This document shows, piece by piece, positions 15,670-22,250 of a DNA stretch of 40,302 nt; position 1 is the stretch's first letter; each line of letters begins with the position of its first letter. Both the position numbers and the translations under genes were made by a program. Source of the stretch: Chelatococcus sambhunathii (GTDB lineage Bacteria; Pseudomonadota; Alphaproteobacteria; Rhizobiales; Beijerinckiaceae); the NCBI RefSeq assembly GCF_001418005.1, contig NZ_LIOL01000017.1, positions 1 to 40,302 of the forward strand. The letters run 5' to 3'. The notes under the pieces are model-generated. The model was not told the origin of the DNA and made no database searches. It was given only the letters and a program-made list of their open reading frames with translations.

Positions 15670-16002
15670 ATGGACCAGAAAGCCACGCGGAAGGCGATAC
15701 TCCTGATTGAGGAGTTCCGCAAACTCGATCCCAAGATGCCCATTCAGATGGCCCATATCCTCCTTCTCGTGGCCCTGAAGCCGGGCGTCAACATGCGGCA
15801 GCTCATGGCTGATACCGACCTGAGCAAGTCCAGCGTCACCCGACACGTTGAAGTCCTTGGAGACGGCGGCAAGACCGGCCCTGGGCTCGGACTCGTTGTG
15901 TCGAGAGATTCGCTTGAGGACCGCCGCTTCAAAGAGGTCCGGCTAACCCCGGCAGGCGAGCGGGTCATCCGCTCCATCATCCACTACACAGGAGGTGAAT
16001 AA
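15670..16002 (+). CDS. MarR-type winged-helix regulator
   Basis: 110 residues, ATG after GGGAAGGA. The recognition part is the helix-turn-helix MRQLMADTDLSKSSVTRHVE (about residues 42-61), followed by a beta wing (GLGLVVSRDSLEDRRFKEVR) and the C-terminal LTPAGERVIRSI helix, all typical of MarR proteins. MarR dimers bind 15-20 bp palindromes. It is shorter than usual (about 140) because the N-terminal dimer helix is reduced. Its stop overlaps the integrase start (TAATG), so both are co-translated. The linkage suggests a lysogeny regulator. It is a candidate reader of the dispersed palindrome, untested. Confidence 0.85.
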   Translation: MDQKATRKAILLIEEFRKLDPKMPIQMAHILLLVALKPGVNMRQLMADTDLSKSSVTRHVEVLGDGGKTGPGLGLVVSRDSLEDRRFKEVRLTPAGERVIRSIIHYTGGE

Positions 16003-17168
16003 TGGCAGTACGGCCAAGGGGAAACTCATGGCAGGTTGACATCACGCTCGGGGACAAGCGCTGGAGGGAAACCTTCAGCACCGAGCAGGCAGCCAAAGCA
16101 TGGGAACTAGAGGCCCGCGCCGCACACCTGCGGGGCGAGGCTATTCCGCGTCCTATTGCTCCCACAAGTGCGACAGGTGCAGCGACTGCACAGTCCCGCA
16201 AGGGGGACACTCTCGGGGAGGCGCTGCGTCTGGCATACGATGCCTTTTGGAAGAAGGGACCGAGCGCCGCGAAGATGATGGTCAACATCGGGCAGGTGGA
16301 GGACTACTTCGGCCCCGCCACTCCGGTGCAGTCAATCGACACCGACGCTGTCCTCGGCTTCATCGCCGTTATGGAGGCCAAAGGGAATGCCGATGGCACG
16401 ATCAACCGCAAGCTAGCGGTCCTGTCGAAGGCCATGAAGCTGGCCCGAGATCGCGGCGTGATCGACAAGCTCCCCAATTTCCACCGCCGGAAGGAGAGCA
16501 AGAACCGGATAAGGTTCCTATCCCCGGAGGAGGAAAAGGCGCTGCTGGAGACGTTGGCGTCGTGGGAGAAGCCGGACCACGTCGAGGTCATCAAGTGCCT
16601 GATCGACACCGGCATGAGGCCCAAGGAGCTATACGCCCTTGCGCCGCGTGACGTGGACCTGAAGTCGAATCTCATCAGCATCTGGCAGACCAAGAACGAG
16701 AACCCGCGCTCGATCTATATGACCAAGCGGGTCCGCGAGATCGTCAAGCGTCGGATAGGTGCAGCGACTGCACCGACCGACAAGCTCTTCCCATACTCCA
16801 ATCTCTGGATGCGGCACGTATGGGATAGGGCGCGGACGCATCTCGGGTTTGCCAACGACGAGCACTTCGTCCCGTACATCTGCCGGCACACCTGCGCTTC
16901 CCGCATGGTGCAGCGGGGCGTGGACCTCATCGTCGTCAAAGAGTGGATGGGGCACAAGGTCATTCAGATGACGCTTCGGTACGCGCATCTCGCGCCGAAG
17001 AACCTGAAGGCCGCTGTCAGTGTCCTTGACGAGGGATGGAAGGACGACGATAAGGGCGCGGACGGGGCCGCCGACGAAGGCATGAAAAAAGCCCTCCAGC
17101 TCCTCGCGAAGCTCGGGATGCTGCCGCCGGGAGTGTCCGTCGATCAGGTCCTTGAGGCCACCGAGTAG
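16002..17168 (+). CDS. int: Tyrosine-type integrase
   Basis: 388 residues. Residues 1-45 are a small arm-binding-like domain (MAVRPRGNSWQVDITLGDKR), about 70-160 the core-binding SAM-like domain, and 170-340 the catalytic domain. Catalytic residues seen: Arg206 (GMRPKEL), a Lys near 231 (QTKNE), Arg295 in YICRHTCAS (the usual His of the HxxR box is Tyr292), His318 in WMGHKV and nucleophile Tyr327 in LRYAHL. All key residues but that His are present. It lies 82 bases ahead of a complete tRNA-Leu gene, the usual attachment target. Two palindrome copies (16176, 16758) are inside the gene. Its start is coupled to the MarR gene. Confidence 0.95.
   Translation: MAVRPRGNSWQVDITLGDKRWRETFSTEQAAKAWELEARAAHLRGEAIPRPIAPTSATGAATAQSRKGDTLGEALRLAYDAFWKKGPSAAKMMVNIGQVEDYFGPATPVQSIDTDAVLGFIAVMEAKGNADGTINRKLAVLSKAMKLARDRGVIDKLPNFHRRKESKNRIRFLSPEEEKALLETLASWEKPDHVEVIKCLIDTGMRPKELYALAPRDVDLKSNLISIWQTKNENPRSIYMTKRVREIVKRRIGAATAPTDKLFPYSNLWMRHVWDRARTHLGFANDEHFVPYICRHTCASRMVQRGVDLIVVKEWMGHKVIQMTLRYAHLAPKNLKAAVSVLDEGWKDDDKGADGAADEGMKKALQLLAKLGMLPPGVSVDQVLEATE
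16176..16192. repeat. Dispersed palindrome copy inside int
   Basis: GGTGCAGCGACTGCACA; last base differs. It encodes part of the TGAATAQ linker between the N-terminal and core-binding domains. Confidence 0.85.
16758..16774. repeat. Dispersed palindrome copy inside int
   Basis: GGTGCAGCGACTGCACC with perfect arms; it encodes the GAATAP segment of the catalytic domain, a probable surface loop. Confidence 0.9.
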
Positions 17169-17250
17169 ACTAAACTCCGTTGATGTCTACCGGTTGTGAC
17201 GCGTGACGGAAATGGGCACCGGACTGTGACGCCGAAGCCCACCTTGTGAC

Positions 17251-17339
17251 GCGGGCGTGGTGAAACTGGTAAACACAGCGGACTTAAAATTCGCCGCCTC
17301 TTCAATGGCTTACGGGTTCGACCCCCGTCGCCCGCACCA
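17251..17339 (+). tRNA. trnL: tRNA-Leu (anticodon UAA) with encoded CCA
   Basis: Acceptor stem GCGGGCG (17251-17257) pairs with CGCCCGC (17329-17335); discriminator A and encoded CCA follow. Anticodon stem GCGGA/TTCGC holds the loop CTTAAAA, giving anticodon TAA. A long class II variable arm lies between it and the T-arm (ACGGG TTCGACC CCCGT). Every arm is complete, so the gene could be functional. Lying directly behind int, it most probably contains the phage attachment site; integration at tRNA-Leu(UAA) is known for other T7-like temperate phages. Whether the full gene is phage-borne or comes from a prophage junction cannot be told here. Confidence 0.95.
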
Positions 17340-17410
17340 CCAGACAGCCGAATTGCAGTAGACTTAAAAGACGGCCTGTCTTCGTCCCGATGTAGGGATT
17401 AATCCACAAG

Positions 17411-17450
17411 CCCCTGTCGGATAAGGCTTATCCGGCCGGGGTTTTTGTTT
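17411..17450 (+). terminator. Strong terminator after tRNA-Leu
   Basis: CGGATAAG-GC-TTATCCG inside an outer CCCC/GGGG pair, followed by TTTTTGTTT. It isolates the RNA polymerase gene from early and host transcription coming through int and the tRNA. Confidence 0.85.
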
Positions 17451-17600
17451 GCAAAATTAGTCCCACTTATGCAACAGTTTCACGTGACGAAGAAGGCGTG
17501 ACGGATCGATGTCACAGCTTGTGACGCCGCAATGACTCACCTCATCGCCACCGCTACGCCCCGTCACAAGTGCGGTCACGGGCCGGGCGGCGCATCCCCG

Positions 17601-17618
17601 ATTAACCCCCACTTATAG
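17601..17618 (+). promoter_or_regulatory. Phage RNA polymerase promoter in front of its own gene
   Basis: ATTAACCCCCACTTATAG, full consensus, 24 bases upstream of the polymerase ATG with the ribosome site GAAGGAG between. It implies self-activation of the polymerase gene. Confidence 0.88.
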
Positions 17619-17641
17619 CCACCCCTGAAGGAGACCTTTAG

Positions 17642-20188
17642 ATGAACGATACTGTTTCCTCTCATTCTTCCTCTTCATCTCTTTCCCTCTATGAGAAACA
17701 GATCATGTTGGAAGAGGAGATGGTCCTCGCAGGGCGAGACAACTTCTACAAGATGATTGAGCAGGCGAAGCAGCGAGGCGAAGAGGCGAGCACCGGATAC
17801 GGTCAGAGGCTGCTTAAGGGGCTCATCGAGCCAATGACGAAGGCCATCGAAGACTTTGTCGAAGAGGCCGCGTCGGGCAAGGCAGGCCGGCGCCATAAGG
17901 CGGTCAGATACATCATCCTTCTGGAGCCGGAGGTCGTGGCCTTCCTGACGCTGAAGCACGCCCTTGACGCCATCACGAAGCGGCACGTCCTTCAGAGGGC
18001 GGCCATCAGGATTGCGGACGCGATGGCTGATGAGCTTCGCCTACGGAAATTCAAGCGGACGAACCCGGATAACTTCCGGGCGACCATGAGCAAGGTCGAG
18101 AAGGCCACGTCGCAGCGCTACAAGCGCAACGTTGCACGGCTCATGGCGGGTCGCTCCGGGGTAACGGAAGACTGGCCCAAGGCTGACCGCGTCCATGTCG
18201 GGCAGAAGCTGATTGAGATGCTGAGTGCAGTGACTGGACTTGTGAAGATCGAGACCGTTGCGCAGGGGCTCCACGATACGCAGGTCTATGTGCAGGCCAC
18301 GGACGCGACCCTCGACTGGATCAACAACGCCAACGAGCAGATGGACGTGCTCGCCCCGTCGTTCCTGCCAACAATCATCCCGCCTAAGGAGTGGTCGTCG
18401 CCCTTCGACGGCGGCTATCACAGTCAAATGCCCCGGCCGCTGACACTCATCAAGAGCCGGAACCGGAACTATCTGGAGGAGCTGGCGAACCGGGACCTTT
18501 CGCAGGTCTATTCGTCGGTGAATGCCATGCAGAACACCGCGTGGCGCATCAACAAGCCCGTTCTGGAGGTCCTTCGGGAGGCTTGGGAGATCGGCCTGCC
18601 CATCGCCAAGCTGCCGTCACGTGAGGCCCTCCAGCTTCCCGCCAAGCCGGACAACATCGCCGAGGACGAGGAGGCGAGGAGGGAGTGGAAGAAGGCCGCC
18701 GCTCGTGTTCACACGGCCAACGGCAAGCTGAAGAGCAAGCGCATCCAGCTCCGCAAGATCATCCAGATCGCGGACAGGTTCGCCGAGTTCGACGCCTTCT
18801 ATTTCCCGCATCAACTCGACTTCCGGGGACGCGCCTACGCCATCCCCCTGTTCCTCAATCCGCAGGGCTCGGACCACGCCAAGGCGCTCCTGACGTTCGC
18901 CCATGGGAAGCCCATTGGGGACGACACGGGGCCGGGCTGGCTCGCGATCCACGGGGCCAACACCTACGGCTACGACAAGGTGTCTCTGGAGGATCGGATC
19001 ACGTGGGTGGAAGAGCGGTCCTCGCTGATCGAGAGTGTCGCGGCCGATCCTTGGGGCGAGGGGTTCGAGTTCTGGACGAAGGCGGACAAGCCATGGCAGT
19101 TCCTGGCCTTCTGTTTCGAGTGGGCCGGATACATCCGCGAGGGCGCGGCCTTCGTGTCGTCGCTGCCCATCGCCTTGGACGGCTCCTGCAACGGGCTCCA
19201 GCACTATAGTGCCGCGCTTAGAGACCCTGTCGGCGGCCTTGCCGTCAATCTCGTGCCATCGGAGAAACCGAACGACATCTATGCGGCTGTCGCGGATGTG
19301 ACGTTGAGGCTGGTGAGGGGCTTCGTGTGTCCAAATGGTTCCACATCCGGGACTGTTCATGGTCTCGCCAAGCTTCGCAAGACGTGGGCCGAGCACGGCA
19401 TTGATGAGGTGGACATGGCGAACCGCTGGCTTGCCTTCGGGGTTGACCGGAAGGTGACGAAGCGGGCGGTCATGACGCTTCCCTACGGGTCCACTCAATA
19501 TTCCTGCCGGGAGTTCCTTGAGGAGGCGGTGAGGGAGAAGCTGGAGACCGGCGCCAAGAACCCCTTCGCTACGGACCAGAGCGACGGCATCTTCAAGGCC
19601 ACGCTCTGGCTTCAGCCACTGGTCTGGCAGGCCATCGGGGAGGTCGTGAAGGCGGCCCGCGTCGGGATGGATTGGCTCAAGGAGTGCGCCCGGCTGGCGG
19701 CGGCCGAGGGGTTGCCCGTCACGTGGCAGACGCCGGACGGGCTTCTCGTGCAGCAGTCCTATCTCGATACCAAGGCGAAGCGCATCGAGACCTTCCTCGA
19801 CGGGCGGGTCATGAAGCTGACGATCCGGGAGGACCTGGACAGCATCGACCGGCGGCGCCAGCAGCAGGGGATCGCGCCCAATTGGGTGCACTCTATGGAC
19901 GCAACGGCCTTGCGCATGTTCGTGAACCTCGCGGCGGCCAACGGCGTGACCAGCTTCGCCCTCGTGCACGACAGCTACGGGACGGTGGCGGCGGACGTTG
20001 ACATCGTCTCCGTCTGCCTCCGCAAGGCGTTCGTGCAACTCTACACCGAGCACGACCCTCTGGCGGAGTTCCGCGTGGACATCGCGGGGATGCTGTCAGA
20101 CGAGGCGCTGCCGGAGCTACCCGAGTTGCCACCAAAGGGGACGCTGGATGTCTCTCTCGTGGAGAGGTCCGACTTCTTCTTTGCCTGA
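17642..20188 (+). CDS. Single-subunit DNA-directed RNA polymerase (T7 gp1-like)
   Basis: 848 residues, near T7's 883, so complete. It transcribes middle and late phage genes. Catalytic residues align with T7: Asp513 (ALDGSCNGLQH), Lys607 (RKVTKRAV), Tyr615 (MTLPYGS) and Asp777 (FALVHDSYG). The QLDFRGRAY motif near 391-399 and the C-terminal ERSDFFFA foot, which T7 polymerase needs for activity, are present. The promoter specificity loop is about 718-740 (GRVMKLTIRED). The first 15 residues are Ser-rich and unlike T7. Palindrome 18224-18240 is inside the gene with one arm mismatch. A terminator blocks read-through from upstream and a self-type promoter precedes it; how the first polymerase molecules are made must involve read-through or another promoter. 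Confidence 0.98.
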   Translation: MNDTVSSHSSSSSLSLYEKQIMLEEEMVLAGRDNFYKMIEQAKQRGEEASTGYGQRLLKGLIEPMTKAIEDFVEEAASGKAGRRHKAVRYIILLEPEVVAFLTLKHALDAITKRHVLQRAAIRIADAMADELRLRKFKRTNPDNFRATMSKVEKATSQRYKRNVARLMAGRSGVTEDWPKADRVHVGQKLIEMLSAVTGLVKIETVAQGLHDTQVYVQATDATLDWINNANEQMDVLAPSFLPTIIPPKEWSSPFDGGYHSQMPRPLTLIKSRNRNYLEELANRDLSQVYSSVNAMQNTAWRINKPVLEVLREAWEIGLPIAKLPSREALQLPAKPDNIAEDEEARREWKKAAARVHTANGKLKSKRIQLRKIIQIADRFAEFDAFYFPHQLDFRGRAYAIPLFLNPQGSDHAKALLTFAHGKPIGDDTGPGWLAIHGANTYGYDKVSLEDRITWVEERSSLIESVAADPWGEGFEFWTKADKPWQFLAFCFEWAGYIREGAAFVSSLPIALDGSCNGLQHYSAALRDPVGGLAVNLVPSEKPNDIYAAVADVTLRLVRGFVCPNGSTSGTVHGLAKLRKTWAEHGIDEVDMANRWLAFGVDRKVTKRAVMTLPYGSTQYSCREFLEEAVREKLETGAKNPFATDQSDGIFKATLWLQPLVWQAIGEVVKAARVGMDWLKECARLAAAEGLPVTWQTPDGLLVQQSYLDTKAKRIETFLDGRVMKLTIREDLDSIDRRRQQQGIAPNWVHSMDATALRMFVNLAAANGVTSFALVHDSYGTVAADVDIVSVCLRKAFVQLYTEHDPLAEFRVDIAGMLSDEALPELPELPPKGTLDVSLVERSDFFFA
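18224..18240. repeat. Dispersed palindrome copy inside the RNA polymerase gene
   Basis: AGTGCAGTGACTGGACT; right arm has one internal mismatch. It encodes SAVTGL. Confidence 0.7.
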
Positions 20189-20225
20189 ATAGTTCCGAAT
20201 ATGGGACTGCCACATATCCGGGACT

Positions 20226-20242
20226 GGTGCAGTCACTCCGCA
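20226..20242. repeat. Half palindrome joined to the 43-base repeat
   Basis: GGTGCAGTCACTCCGCA: the left arm is intact, but the right arm is lost exactly where the 43-base repeat (20238-20280) begins, as if that element had inserted or recombined here. Confidence 0.6.
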
Positions 20243-20280
20243 GCGCTTCGCTTGCGAGCGCGAGGACAAGCCTCGCTTTG
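20238..20280. repeat. 43-base double-hairpin repeat, copy 2 (inverted)
   Basis: CCGCAGCGCTTCGCTTGCGA onward is the reverse complement of 13195-13237 with three differences. It again folds into two hairpins (GCGAGG-ACAA-GCCTCGC is the second). The two copies flank the early genes, int, tRNA and RNA polymerase. Confidence 0.8.
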
Positions 20281-20295
20281 CGCCGGCCCCGGTCG

Positions 20296-20312
20296 ATTAA
20301 CCCCCACTTATA
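20296..20312 (+). promoter_or_regulatory. Phage RNA polymerase promoter with 5' hairpin
   Basis: ATTAACCCCCACTTATA, full consensus. The transcript begins CTGGAGCGG and folds GGAGCGG (20315-20321) with CCGCTCC (20327-20333), followed by TTTCCCTTCTT. It serves the Rha gene and those behind it. Confidence 0.9.
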
Positions 20313-20357
20313 CTGGAGCGGATGGGCCGCTCCTTTCCCTTCTTAGGAGCACTCATC

Positions 20358-21125
20358 ATGAGCGACATCACCACACCCAAGCCCGTCCTCACGATCCGCG
20401 AGGGGACCACCTACGCCAATAGCCGGAACGTGGCGGACTGCTTCAACAAACAGCACAAGCACGTTCTTCGCGACATCCGAAAGATCGCGGAGTCAACGGG
20501 TCCAGATTTGGGCTGGTTCATTCCCGTCACTTACACCGATGCCAAGGGCGAGGAGCGTGAAGAATACGAGATGACCCGCGACGGCTTCACCATCCTCGTC
20601 ATGGGATGGACCGGGCAGCGGGCCATGGAGTTCAAGGTTCTCTACATCCACGAGTTCAACGCCATGGAGCAGGCGCTGAAGCAGGCGCAGGTGCAGCTAC
20701 CGGACTTCAACGATCCCGTAGCGGCGGCCCGAGCGTGGGCCGATGCGCAGGAGCAGAAGCGCATTGCGGAGACAATGGCGTTCCTTGCGGAGGACAGGGC
20801 GGAGGAGGCTGAGCATGAGCTTTCATCCGTCATGTCGATCATTGGTCGCCACACGCATACAGTCAGCGAGGTTGCGGCCACGCTTCCGGGCGTGAACCGT
20901 AACACCATAAAGGCCGACCTCGCGCGGCTAGGCTATCTCCGCCAGTCGAAGTCAACGGGTAAATACCGTCCCTACGCTCAGTTCGCTCACCTCTTTTACG
21001 AGAGAATTAGCAGCGCTTCAGGGCGGAGAGAAATATTTGCGACGGCAGAAGGCAAGAAGCGGCTGGCTCTACATCGAAGTGCCGGGGAGCTGACACTCAA
21101 GGCGTTGGCCGGAATTTCCGATTAA
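20358..21125 (+). CDS. rha: Rha-family phage regulatory protein with KilAC-like C-terminus
   Basis: 255 residues from ATG 20358 (ribosome site TTAGGAGC). Residues about 10-100 are the Rha domain: SRNVADCFNKQHKHVLRDIR, then EYEMTRDGFTILVMGWTGQR and AMEFKVLYIHEFN. Residues about 160-250 (SIIGRHTHTVSEVAATLPGV, then NRNTIKADLARLGYLRQ) resemble the KilAC/antirepressor DNA-binding domain with a winged-helix look. Such proteins act in lysogeny control and in antirepression of temperate phages. Its position right behind the RNA polymerase gene, under a phage promoter, means it is made once the polymerase is active. The stop TAA is part of the next promoter. Confidence 0.9.
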   Translation: MSDITTPKPVLTIREGTTYANSRNVADCFNKQHKHVLRDIRKIAESTGPDLGWFIPVTYTDAKGEEREEYEMTRDGFTILVMGWTGQRAMEFKVLYIHEFNAMEQALKQAQVQLPDFNDPVAAARAWADAQEQKRIAETMAFLAEDRAEEAEHELSSVMSIIGRHTHTVSEVAATLPGVNRNTIKADLARLGYLRQSKSTGKYRPYAQFAHLFYERISSASGRREIFATAEGKKRLALHRSAGELTLKALAGISD

Positions 21126-21137
21126 CCCCCACTTATA
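21121..21137 (+). promoter_or_regulatory. Phage RNA polymerase promoter overlapping the rha stop
   Basis: ATTAACCCCCACTTATA; its TAA (21123-21125) is the rha stop codon. A small AAGGC/GCCTT hairpin follows (21141-21161). Confidence 0.9.
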
Positions 21138-21184
21138 CTCAAGGCACCCGCCGAGAGCCTTTCCCAACACCAAGAGTGCATTTC

Positions 21185-21394
21185 ATGTCACCCCGCATCA
21201 CCATCCGGGTCGGGGCGGCTTACGATGAGGTCGTTGTTGACGGCCACACGTTCGACCGCTCCGGCCTCAGCCGCCACCAGCGGCAGGCCATGGCGTCGCT
21301 GATCGTGGATACCATGTTCCCGAACCGGCGCCATGCCGAGCGCCCGCGCCACCGCAGCAAGGCCGGCTTCCGTCAGCGGAGGTCGCGCAGATGA
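21185..21394 (+). CDS. Small basic protein, 69 residues
   Basis: ATG 21185 (MSPRITIRVGAAYDEVVVDG) is chosen over a GTG nine bases earlier. The N-terminal half looks like beta strands, the middle (RHQRQAMASLIVDTMFP) a helix, and the tail is very basic with many Arg, suggesting nucleic-acid binding or an unfolded tail. The stop overlaps the next start (ATGA). It is the first gene after the 21121 promoter. No family recognised. Confidence 0.6.
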   Translation: MSPRITIRVGAAYDEVVVDGHTFDRSGLSRHQRQAMASLIVDTMFPNRRHAERPRHRSKAGFRQRRSRR

Positions 21395-21675
21395 GCCGGA
21401 AGCGGGACTACGTCTACGAGCAGATCATCAACGCACCGCGTACAGAGACCGCCCTCGCCACGTTCCACCTGATCGATACCCTTCAGGCTTGGCACGAGCG
21501 GCGAGGCGTCCAGATCAACGCGGCGGTCATCCTTGCGGTGCTCATGTGCGAGCACCTGAAGGTGGACCTGCAAGACGCCCTTACGGCGGCGAAGAACCTC
21601 ATCAACACCCACGATGCCCGGCTCGCCACCGAGTTCGAGGCCATCCGCATGTACCTCCGCGAGGAGGTCAAGTGA
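21391..21675 (+). CDS. Conserved-type phage protein, 94 residues
   Basis: ATG 21391 overlaps the preceding stop. The product (MSRKRDYVYEQIINAPRTET) is mostly helical with a hydrophobic middle helix (NAAVILAVLMCEHLKVDLQD) that is too polar around it to be a clear membrane span. It ends LREEVK. The overlap on both sides (next GTG start overlaps its stop) supports a coupled operon. No function recognised. Confidence 0.65.
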   Translation: MSRKRDYVYEQIINAPRTETALATFHLIDTLQAWHERRGVQINAAVILAVLMCEHLKVDLQDALTAAKNLINTHDARLATEFEAIRMYLREEVK

Positions 21676-21869
21676 CGGACACGGCCCGAGAAGGGGGATT
21701 AACCCCCACTTATACTCAAGAGGACGGCCCCGCCGAGGAGCCCCGTTCTGCACTGTCAACCGCCATCTCCCTTTGGAGAGCCGGACGACGCATCAGTCTG
21801 ACGCTTGCCGCAGACCTGATGGAGCAGGGTTACGACGTTCCCTCCCTTGAGAGGTTTCACCGTACCTAA
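21672..21869 (+). CDS. Small protein whose coding sequence contains a phage promoter, 65 residues
   Basis: GTG 21672 overlaps the preceding TGA. The frame runs through the promoter at 21698-21714, which encodes GLTPTYT, and ends LERFHRT. The C-terminal half (AISLWRAGRRISLTLAADLM then EQGYDVPSLERF) is a plausible small helical domain. If the promoter is active the mRNA made from it begins inside this gene and would not make the full protein. Support is the coupled start and the sensible C-terminal sequence; it may be only a chance frame. Confidence 0.45.
   Translation: MTDTAREGGLTPTYTQEDGPAEEPRSALSTAISLWRAGRRISLTLAADLMEQGYDVPSLERFHRT
21698..21714 (+). promoter_or_regulatory. Phage RNA polymerase promoter inside a small gene
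   Basis: ATTAACCCCCACTTATA, full consensus. It is 239 bases upstream of the 21937 start, ahead of the SSB, endonuclease and amidase genes. Confidence 0.88.
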
Positions 21870-21900
21870 TCCGTCCCCATACCGGGACAGTCCCATATTC

Positions 21901-21917
21901 TGTGCAGCGACTGCACC
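21901..21917. repeat. Dispersed palindrome copy
   Basis: TGTGCAGCGACTGCACC, inner 15 bases perfect except the CGA centre, 20 bases ahead of ATG 21937. Confidence 0.9.
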
Positions 21918-21936
21918 TCTCCAAAGGAAGATCACC

Positions 21937-22221
21937 ATGGAAAACGAAATCCAGAATGCCGTCGATGCCCTCGACAACCCGGCTTACACCGAAACGTCAG
22001 ACATCGATGTCATCCTGAATGGCGAGGTTGTTTCAGAAGGGAAGGGGTTCACCCCGAAGACCTTCGCTCCGCACTTCGCCGCCGCCCTCTTGGCCCATGC
22101 GCTTGGGCACAGCGTCGAGCTCATCGTCCACAACCCGGTCGTGTTCGACATGATGACTGCCAACGGACGTGACGCCCAGCCGCATGAGCGCTTCAATATC
22201 ACCCTGAAGGCCGCCGCGTAA
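21937..22221 (+). CDS. Small acidic protein, 94 residues
   Basis: ATG 21937 with ribosome site AAAGGAAG. The product (MENEIQNAVDALDNPAYTET) is acidic at the N-terminus, then beta-like (DIDVILNGEVVSEGKGF), then a helix containing HFAAALLAHALGHSVELIVH. Hydrophobic but no membrane span. It lies one short gap ahead of the single-stranded DNA-binding protein. No family recognised. Confidence 0.65.
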   Translation: MENEIQNAVDALDNPAYTETSDIDVILNGEVVSEGKGFTPKTFAPHFAAALLAHALGHSVELIVHNPVVFDMMTANGRDAQPHERFNITLKAAA

Positions 22222-22250
22222 GCGGCCTTCTCCCAAGCTTGGAAAGACAA

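Larger units (their letters stand above)
17169..17641. other. Attachment/tRNA region and RNA polymerase leader
   Basis: 473 bases with no protein gene. In order it holds the tRNA-Leu gene, an AGACAG/CTGTCT inverted repeat (17342-17381), a strong terminator, and the phage promoter in front of the polymerase gene. GTGACG recurs several times at 17195-17260 and 17485-17525 and may be integrase arm-type or other binding repeats. A weak promoter-like match (ATTAGTCCCACTTAT, 17456-17470) is one base short. Confidence 0.6.

Noticed and set aside
15489-15710. 73-residue open frame ahead of the MarR gene
   Set aside because: It contains the terminator at 15615 and overlaps the MarR start; the C-terminal part looks like random translation and there is no good ribosome site.
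17456-17472. Promoter-like ATTAGTCCCACTTATGC after the tRNA terminator
   Set aside because: One base shorter than the promoter consensus and mismatched at the start point; the full-consensus copy lies 145 bases downstream.
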